Shown: piece by piece, positions 59,267 to 64,000 of the stretch | How the letters are laid out: each line of letters starts with the position of its first letter | How positions within the stretch are numbered: the first letter of the stretch is position 1 | Source of the DNA: Bacteroidales bacterium | Lineage (GTDB): Bacteria; Bacteroidota; Bacteroidia; Bacteroidales; WCHB1-69 | Direction: 5' to 3' | DNA length: 64,000 nucleotides | NCBI GenBank assembly: GCA_017962845.1 | Contig: JAGCUN010000006.1 | Location: 1-64,000 of the forward strand | The notes under the pieces: model-generated | What the model was told of the DNA's origin: nothing | The model's database searches: none | What the model saw: the letters and a program-made list of their open reading frames with translations, nothing else | Position numbers and translations under genes: made by a program

Positions 59267-62143
59267 TTACTCCGCGTCGCGAACGCAACGGACAGAAGCA
59301 CCGTGGCACTTTTTGTTAGTATCCTGCCCCACCCCAGTCCAACTATAATTAATTCTATAACGAATACTCTCGGTATTGCTGGCTTGTGTAGATGTCCAAA
59401 AAAGGGCGTACTGCCCTACGTAGTAACGATTTTGGCTATCGTTGAACGTACCTGCGGGGATGGCAGAAAAACCTTTGACATTGCGTTCAGCATAGCTGTA
59501 GTTGCCAGGTGCGGTTGCACCTGCATTTGACTCCCAATAGCAGCCCGTTGACAATTTCCCTGCTCCAGAACCTGCAGTTGCCGTTGTTGTGCCTGTTCTT
59601 TTCACAACACCGGCCTCTGTCAGCATAGTCTCCCATTCTGCCTCCGACGGGAGATGCCAACCCAACGGACAGATACCACGACGATTTCCGTTCTCCAAGT
59701 TTAAGACCGGAGACCATCCGGCGGTGTTCTGAGAATTAGAGACCTCAGGATCCCCAGTTTTAAAGGTGTCAACAGCAGCACACCAGTTGTAAAGCAGACC
59801 CAAACGCGGAACAATCTCAGAGTAGGTTCCATTTATAAGACTGTTATTGCTGAGATTCTTTATCTCAACGGAACCACTATTAGGACTTCCTGATGCCCAT
59901 AGTGCCATCTTACTCGTATAAGATGTTCTAGTTGGAGGTGCGGTAATTCCGAAAGGTTGATCTTTCCCCAGCAAAATCAGGGCATCGGTTGCAGGACTGT
60001 GTTCGGTGCGCAAGTTCTCGGCCATCCAGCATTGGGCGCCGATCTGCACCACTGGATAAACATTTCCGTCGTAGTCGGTAACCGCATAGATACCGTTCTC
60101 ATCGGCAAATTCACGGCCGTCATCCGCGCCGTTATGCCCCTGGCCTGCATATAAGCCGCTCACATGTGCTGACAAACCAGTGCAAGGAGAAAGAACAGCT
60201 TTTCCTAACGACACAGTTTGGGTGGCTGTGCAGCCTGAGGCATTTGTGGCGACGATGTCGTACGTGCCTCCTGGTGCAGCATAAGCATGCCATGTGTCAG
60301 GCCACGGTTGAGGATTATTCACAACAGGTGAACCATCGCCCCAGTTGATAGACACTACATCAGAAGAAAAGGAGGTGACTTCCACAACCAACATGTTATC
60401 GCATGCGGAGAGTGTCGGGGCGGTGCCTGCCGAAGTGACAGTAACAGTAACGGTGGCGATAAGAGGGAAATTATCACTGATATTTGTGGCCGTACAATAG
60501 ATAGTTTTAGTACCTGTGGTGTTGAACGTTATCGTGACAGGGTTGGTGTTGTACGTGGTGGTGCCGTCTGACCATTCGTAGGTGTACTCCTCTACATCTC
60601 CCATGGAAGGTTCGGCAAAAAACTCCTTACTCACCGTGGATCCCTCGCAAAGACTAAGATTGGCAGTAGCAGGTGTGATGATCAGCGAAAGGTCATCACC
60701 GCTGGTAGTGTTCACGGGGCCATAGGTGGTGGTGCTGTCCTCATTGCTCACTTTCACCATCACGCAATAGTCGGTGTTGGGGTCAAGTCCGGTAAGATTC
60801 TGCGTGTAGTCTTCATTGGTGTAGAGGGTGCCTGAGACGGGCCAGGCGGTAAAACCATCCTCGTCGGCCGAACAGCCAGTTCCTTGCTTGTAGAAAATCT
60901 GTACGGTTCCTTCAGTGGGCTCCATGAAATCGAGACCGTTGACAGTCACCTGGAAGCCAGTCGGAATTTCGGGCAGGTCGCTGCTGAGTGTGGCGGTAGG
61001 TGCATGGGCGGGAGTGCGGGCGCTCACCACGCTAGAGGTGGCGGAACCGGCCAGGTTGGTCGCCTTGGCGGTTACATAATAGGTCTTGTAGGCATCCAGA
61101 CCCGTGAAAGTGTAGATAGGTGTGGTGCTGGTGAAGCACGTCGGCGAGCTCATGTCGCTATTCTCGGAAATGCAGAATTCATAGGAGATGATGGCGATTC
61201 CATTGTCATTGGCAACAGCGTTGGCTTTCATGGAGGTGGAATAAATGTCGCTCAATGAAACCGTTACAGTCGGAGGAACGGCGTGCATCAGAGCATCCAA
61301 AGCATCCTCCAAGGCGGTGATTCTGCGGCTCAGGCTGTCGAAGACAGTCAGAAGGTCGCAGGCGTTCACCACCACATTGCCGCAGTTGGTGACGGTGGTG
61401 GCCTCGATGTTAAAGCCGCTGGGCACGGTGTTGGTGCCAGTGAAACTGTTGTCGGCGGCCACTTTCGCGTAGTCGGCGGCGTCGGTCAGTTCCGCTACGG
61501 TGGTGGGCACATCGATGTTGATGGTTTGGTTGGTGCTTTGGTCAACATAGAAGCGGCCGTTATCCACAGCTGTATTGTTTTTTGCAATTATAATCGCGGC
61601 GTTGCCAGGTGCGTCTGGCTTATCACTCAAATCGTTGTAACTACCTGTAGTGGCCACAGTGGCGAAGGACGGTTTGTTCCGGATGAAGGCAGCGGTGGTA
61701 TTGTCGCTTTCATTCCAGTCGGCCTGCACCTGTGCCGGGATGGCGCTCGGAGAGACCTCAAGGGCGTACGGCACGGCTGATACTGGCGAATTGACGGTGA
61801 CATCTCCGCTGGCCAGATGGTAGGTCACCGTAATAGTGGCATCTGCCCATCCCGTAACCGCCGAAAGATCATTGGTGGGATGCCCCGCCACAGGCCATAC
61901 GCGTCCAGTTCCGCCTATGGAGAAGGAAATCACGCCGTTGTGGTTGGTGTGGGCCGTCCGCGTTTCAAAATACTGCTCCGAGCCTCCTGTGATAATACTG
62001 ACATCAACAGGAATATCCGCGTCCTGCACAAACTTGTTACTTGCGTCGCGAACGACCGCCTGATAGCTCAATGTTGTGGTCTGAGCGACAGCAGACACTA
62101 CCGTAAGCAATGCCATTATGGTGAACAACAAAAATTTTTTCAT
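59267..62143 (-). CDS. FISUMP-domain protein with tail-fibre-like N-terminal region
   Basis: The 958-residue exported protein has signal peptide MKKFLLFTIMALLTVVSAVAQ. An N-terminal region LSYQAVVRDASNKFVQDADIPVDV to about 130 is common in such proteins. A segment with ADWNESDNTTAAFIRNKPSF and YNDLSDKPD follows, resembling phage tail-fibre or hyaluronidase collagen-like stalk repeats, then a short coiled-coil neck VFDSLSRRITALEDALDAL. Two fibronectin/Ig-like domains (about 300-500) and PKD-like domains follow. The C-terminal FISUMP domain spans about 735-957 (VVQIGAQCWMAENLRTEHS, GICPLGWHLPSEAEWETMLTEAG, FWTSTQAS, GASVRCVRDAE). It probably shares a transcript with the 62196 gene upstream. Confidence 0.85.
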   Translation of the reverse strand: MKKFLLFTIMALLTVVSAVAQTTTLSYQAVVRDASNKFVQDADIPVDVSIITGGSEQYFETRTAHTNHNGVISFSIGGTGRVWPVAGHPTNDLSAVTGWADATITVTYHLASGDVTVNSPVSAVPYALEVSPSAIPAQVQADWNESDNTTAAFIRNKPSFATVATTGSYNDLSDKPDAPGNAAIIIAKNNTAVDNGRFYVDQSTNQTINIDVPTTVAELTDAADYAKVAADNSFTGTNTVPSGFNIEATTVTNCGNVVVNACDLLTVFDSLSRRITALEDALDALMHAVPPTVTVSLSDIYSTSMKANAVANDNGIAIISYEFCISENSDMSSPTCFTSTTPIYTFTGLDAYKTYYVTAKATNLAGSATSSVVSARTPAHAPTATLSSDLPEIPTGFQVTVNGLDFMEPTEGTVQIFYKQGTGCSADEDGFTAWPVSGTLYTNEDYTQNLTGLDPNTDYCVMVKVSNEDSTTTYGPVNTTSGDDLSLIITPATANLSLCEGSTVSKEFFAEPSMGDVEEYTYEWSDGTTTYNTNPVTITFNTTGTKTIYCTATNISDNFPLIATVTVTVTSAGTAPTLSACDNMLVVEVTSFSSDVVSINWGDGSPVVNNPQPWPDTWHAYAAPGGTYDIVATNASGCTATQTVSLGKAVLSPCTGLSAHVSGLYAGQGHNGADDGREFADENGIYAVTDYDGNVYPVVQIGAQCWMAENLRTEHSPATDALILLGKDQPFGITAPPTRTSYTSKMALWASGSPNSGSVEIKNLSNNSLINGTYSEIVPRLGLLYNWCAAVDTFKTGDPEVSNSQNTAGWSPVLNLENGNRRGICPLGWHLPSEAEWETMLTEAGVVKRTGTTTATAGSGAGKLSTGCYWESNAGATAPGNYSYAERNVKGFSAIPAGTFNDSQNRYYVGQYALFWTSTQASNTESIRYRINYSWTGVGQDTNKKCHGASVRCVRDAE

Positions 62144-62195
62144 AGGTATAAGGATTAGATTGGTTATTATAAATATTGATAAGTGTATAATTCTG

Positions 62196-62972
62196 CTAAT
62201 AGTTTAAGACACAGCGCACGCTATGACCATTGGCTTTTTCGCTCGGAATGAATTCAGAAGTGCTGCACTCCGTCCCGAACTTGCAAGCGATCGCGAGAGT
62301 GCTTTCCTCACGAATCGTCCACACGTAGGCGTTTACCAGCAGATTTTCGAACAGCCCATAAGTGCTGTTGTATCGGCCTCCAGGGAGAAGGGTGAATTGT
62401 GAAATATCCGTGCCTGGGATGGGAAGCCATTGGGTGTTGGCCATCAGCTCCTCCGGTGTATAGGTAGCTATCACGTACTCCATCTCGGCATCGGTGGGTA
62501 TATGCCATCCGTCAGGACAGATGCCCTGACCGCTGTTGTATTGCGTGGCTGCATCCCATGTGTAGAGATGTCCAAAGACATCGAACAGGTCAGATGAGGA
62601 GTAACCAACTGCCGAATAGGTCATAATGTTGGGAACGTCGGTATTGTCGGCATAGTGCTCCGTTCTCAGGTTTTGCGCAGTCCAGCAATAGAGCCCAAGG
62701 TCCACTGCAGGGTAGATGTTGTGGTCCACATCCTCCACTTCGGTGATGTCCCCGCAGGCCGATTGTCCACCCTGCTGTATGCCCTCTGTAATGATGGGGA
62801 CGGAGGCTCCGTCAGGAGCCAGCGCATCGAAAACCTGTCCCACACTGGCGGAAATCCCCCCGTTATTGGCATATCCTGACACCAGCAACGGCATTTCCAC
62901 ACTGCCCGTTTGCGCAAAAACAGACAAACAGGTGGAAAAAAGGAGAAATAAAAAACAATATTTTTTCATCAT
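62196..62972 (-). CDS. Small FISUMP-domain surface protein
   Basis: The 258-residue exported protein has signal peptide MMKKYCFLFLLFSTCLSVFAQ. A short module with ISASVGQVFDALAPDGASVPIITEGIQQG follows, the SVGQ...EG-Q-Q pattern of many Bacteroidota secreted proteins. Then comes one FISUMP domain (about 80-257): YPAVDLGLYCWTAQNLRTEHYADNTDVPN, FGHLYTWDAA, GICPDGWHIPTDAEMEYVI and GHSVRCVLNY. It is the shortest of the three FISUMP proteins and shows the minimal plan. It is 52 bases upstream of the 958-residue gene on the same strand. Confidence 0.85.
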   Translation of the reverse strand: MMKKYCFLFLLFSTCLSVFAQTGSVEMPLLVSGYANNGGISASVGQVFDALAPDGASVPIITEGIQQGGQSACGDITEVEDVDHNIYPAVDLGLYCWTAQNLRTEHYADNTDVPNIMTYSAVGYSSSDLFDVFGHLYTWDAATQYNSGQGICPDGWHIPTDAEMEYVIATYTPEELMANTQWLPIPGTDISQFTLLPGGRYNSTYGLFENLLVNAYVWTIREESTLAIACKFGTECSTSEFIPSEKANGHSVRCVLNY

Positions 62973-63064
62973 ATTAGCAGATTTTCAACTACTTGAATTT
63001 CAATAATTTACTACAGATAATCAATCAGCAAACGAGCCTTAATTTTTCTTTATCAAATGATTTG

Positions 63065-63094
63065 CAAAAATACATAATTTTTTATTAATACAAT
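63065..63094 (-). promoter_or_regulatory. Promoter of the 62196 gene
   Basis: The minus strand has ATTG (63094-63091), 18 bases, then TATTTTTG and CAAATC, about 90 bases before the ATG at 62972. A long AT-rich leader follows. Confidence 0.55.
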
Positions 63095-63225
63095 GATTTG
63101 CTGAATTTTTTTTATATTTTACAGATAATTTTAAAAATTTTACTGAAATTTATGGACAAAATTCTTAAAGAAGCATTTAATAAAATTATTGAAAAAAATC
63201 ATCTAAAAAATCACCAAAAATATCC

Positions 63226-63233
63226 TACTTTTG
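63226..63233 (+). promoter_or_regulatory. -7 box of rnr
   Basis: TACTTTTG followed by CACCC ends 20 bases before the rnr ATG at 63254, divergent from the surface-protein promoter. Confidence 0.7.
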
Positions 63234-63253
63234 CACCCTAAACATCTACTATT

Positions 63254-64000
63254 ATGCAAAACATCGAAAACAAGATTATCCAAGCTCTTTCAACAGGCAA
63301 TGACAAGCTGAATTACAAGCAGATAGCGGCCAAAATCAACATCTATGACAAGGCAGGACGTGAGGAGGTGAAACACATCATCGACAAGTTCGTCAATACC
63401 AAAATCCTGATAAAGAGCGGCCGTGGGAAGTACCGGCTGAACAGCAAATACATGAACAAGGAGACCACCGGCCGCAACTATGTGACAGGACGGTTAGAGG
63501 TGAAATACACCGGTTCGGCATGGGTATTGCAAGATGGCGATGAGGAGGACATCTTCATTGGGGAACGCAACCTCAGCAACGCCCTGCACGGCGACCTTGT
63601 GAAGGTGCTGGTATACCCGCCCCGCGAGGACCGCAAACCCGAGGGCCAGATTGTGGAGATCATCGAAAGAAGCCGCAAACAACTCGTGGGTATCATCCAC
63701 ATAGAGAAAGGGTTGGCCTTTTTCGTACCCGACAGTCCACACTACCGGCGCGACATCCTCATCCCGGGCAAGCTGCTGCGCAAGGCGAAGAACGGCTACA
63801 AGGTGGTGGTGAAGATCATCGACTGGACCCCGGGCAGCAAGAACCCGATCGGCGAGGTGGTGAACGTGCTCGGCAAACCGGGCAGCAACGAGGTGGAGAT
63901 GCAGTCGATCCTCGCCGAGAACGACTTCCCGCTGAAATTCCCCGCCGAGGTGGAGGCCGAAGCCCAAAAAATCCCCACCGCCATACCGGCAGCGGAAATC
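63254..64000 (+). CDS. rnr: Ribonuclease R, N-terminal part (cut by window end)
   Basis: The 249 visible codons form the N-terminal domains of RNase R, a processive 3'-5' exoribonuclease that degrades structured RNA, rRNA and mRNA. A helix-turn-helix RNase R N-terminal domain comes first (KLNYKQIAAKINIYDKAGREEVKHIIDKF, about 17-75). A first OB cold-shock domain reads TGRLEVKYTGSAWVLQDGDEEDIFIGERNLSNALHGDLVKVLVYP, and the second OB domain begins RKQLVGIIHIEKGLAFFVPDSPHYRRDILIP. The catalytic RNB domain is beyond the window. It opens at ATG 63254, after the -7 box. Confidence 0.93.
   Translation, partial: MQNIENKIIQALSTGNDKLNYKQIAAKINIYDKAGREEVKHIIDKFVNTKILIKSGRGKYRLNSKYMNKETTGRNYVTGRLEVKYTGSAWVLQDGDEEDIFIGERNLSNALHGDLVKVLVYPPREDRKPEGQIVEIIERSRKQLVGIIHIEKGLAFFVPDSPHYRRDILIPGKLLRKAKNGYKVVVKIIDWTPGSKNPIGEVVNVLGKPGSNEVEMQSILAENDFPLKFPAEVEAEAQKIPTAIPAAEI

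Noticed and set aside
1..64000. A diversity-generating retroelement in the window
   Set aside because: An IVP protein related to Avd and lectin-like targets are present. No reverse transcriptase motif (such as YxDD in an RT context) or 100-bp template repeat could be found by reading both strands, and the two loci are 50 kb apart.

Overview
The window looks like a chromosomal segment from an uncultured member of the Bacteroidales (phylum Bacteroidota). The evidence is internal. About twenty genes and one tRNA are preceded by the Bacteroidota -7 element TAnnTTTG, often followed by GCA or GCC, and mostly lack a Shine-Dalgarno sequence. There are type IX secretion (T9SS) C-terminal sorting domains, a gingipain-type C25 peptidase, three FISUMP (TIGR02145) proteins, a DUF4831 protein, an Rnf module and a Bacteroidota-type SerA. 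Gene content is chromosomal housekeeping plus surface proteins. I see no prophage, plasmid or CRISPR locus. The genus cannot be named from the sequence alone.

Layout. 1-1.7 kb: the end of serC, an inverted-repeat-bounded four-helix-bundle gene, and serA. 1.8-4.7 kb: mpl, dut and recO with a structured dispersed repeat. 4.8-8.3 kb: a str-type operon rpsL-rpsG-fusA-rpsJ that stops at a terminator after rpsJ. 8.5-10.3 kb: a BASS-type transporter and a stand-alone tRNA editing domain, separated by a second copy of the dispersed repeat. 10.3-16.7 kb: a heavy-metal RND efflux operon led by His-rich proteins. 17-20 kb: a gene remnant, a GH53-like glycosidase with a sorting-domain-like module at its N-terminus, and a divergent AraC regulator. 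20.2-26 kb: queA, two envelope genes and rnfA-E-G-D without rnfB or rnfC. 26-31 kb: a lipoprotein, queH, a GlcNAc-kinase-like gene, lplA, an FKBP isomerase and a BtuF-like lipoprotein. 31.3-37 kb: a 1914-residue T9SS surface protein with five almost identical 147-bp repeats.

37-41 kb: an operon of a GH20-like glycosidase, tadA and a SpoU-type RNA methyltransferase. 41.2-41.9 kb: higBA. 41.9-47 kb: an ABC-2 exporter operon equivalent to E. coli ybhGFSR but with the ATPase split into two genes. 47.4 kb: tRNA-Met(CAT). 47.5-48.4 kb: a D-2-hydroxyacid dehydrogenase. 48.5-63 kb: a surface-protein island with one gingipain-like protease, a 1599-residue cell-surface protein and three FISUMP proteins. 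From 63.25 kb: the start of rnr, cut by the window end.

Working together. queA and queH are two steps of queuosine synthesis. tadA, the SpoU methylase and the AlaX-like domain are further tRNA and rRNA quality functions. The RND and ABC operons are two independent efflux systems. The glycosidases, GlcNAc kinase and T9SS proteins suggest a glycan- and protein-degrading, host- or particle-associated life. The less ordinary observations are the IVP element filling the serC-serA spacer exactly, the two structured repeats, palindromes and a heptamer array inside coding sequence (the latter a possible phase switch of a sorting signal), the partial rnf cluster, and the C-type-lectin-like FISUMP/DUF1566 island.
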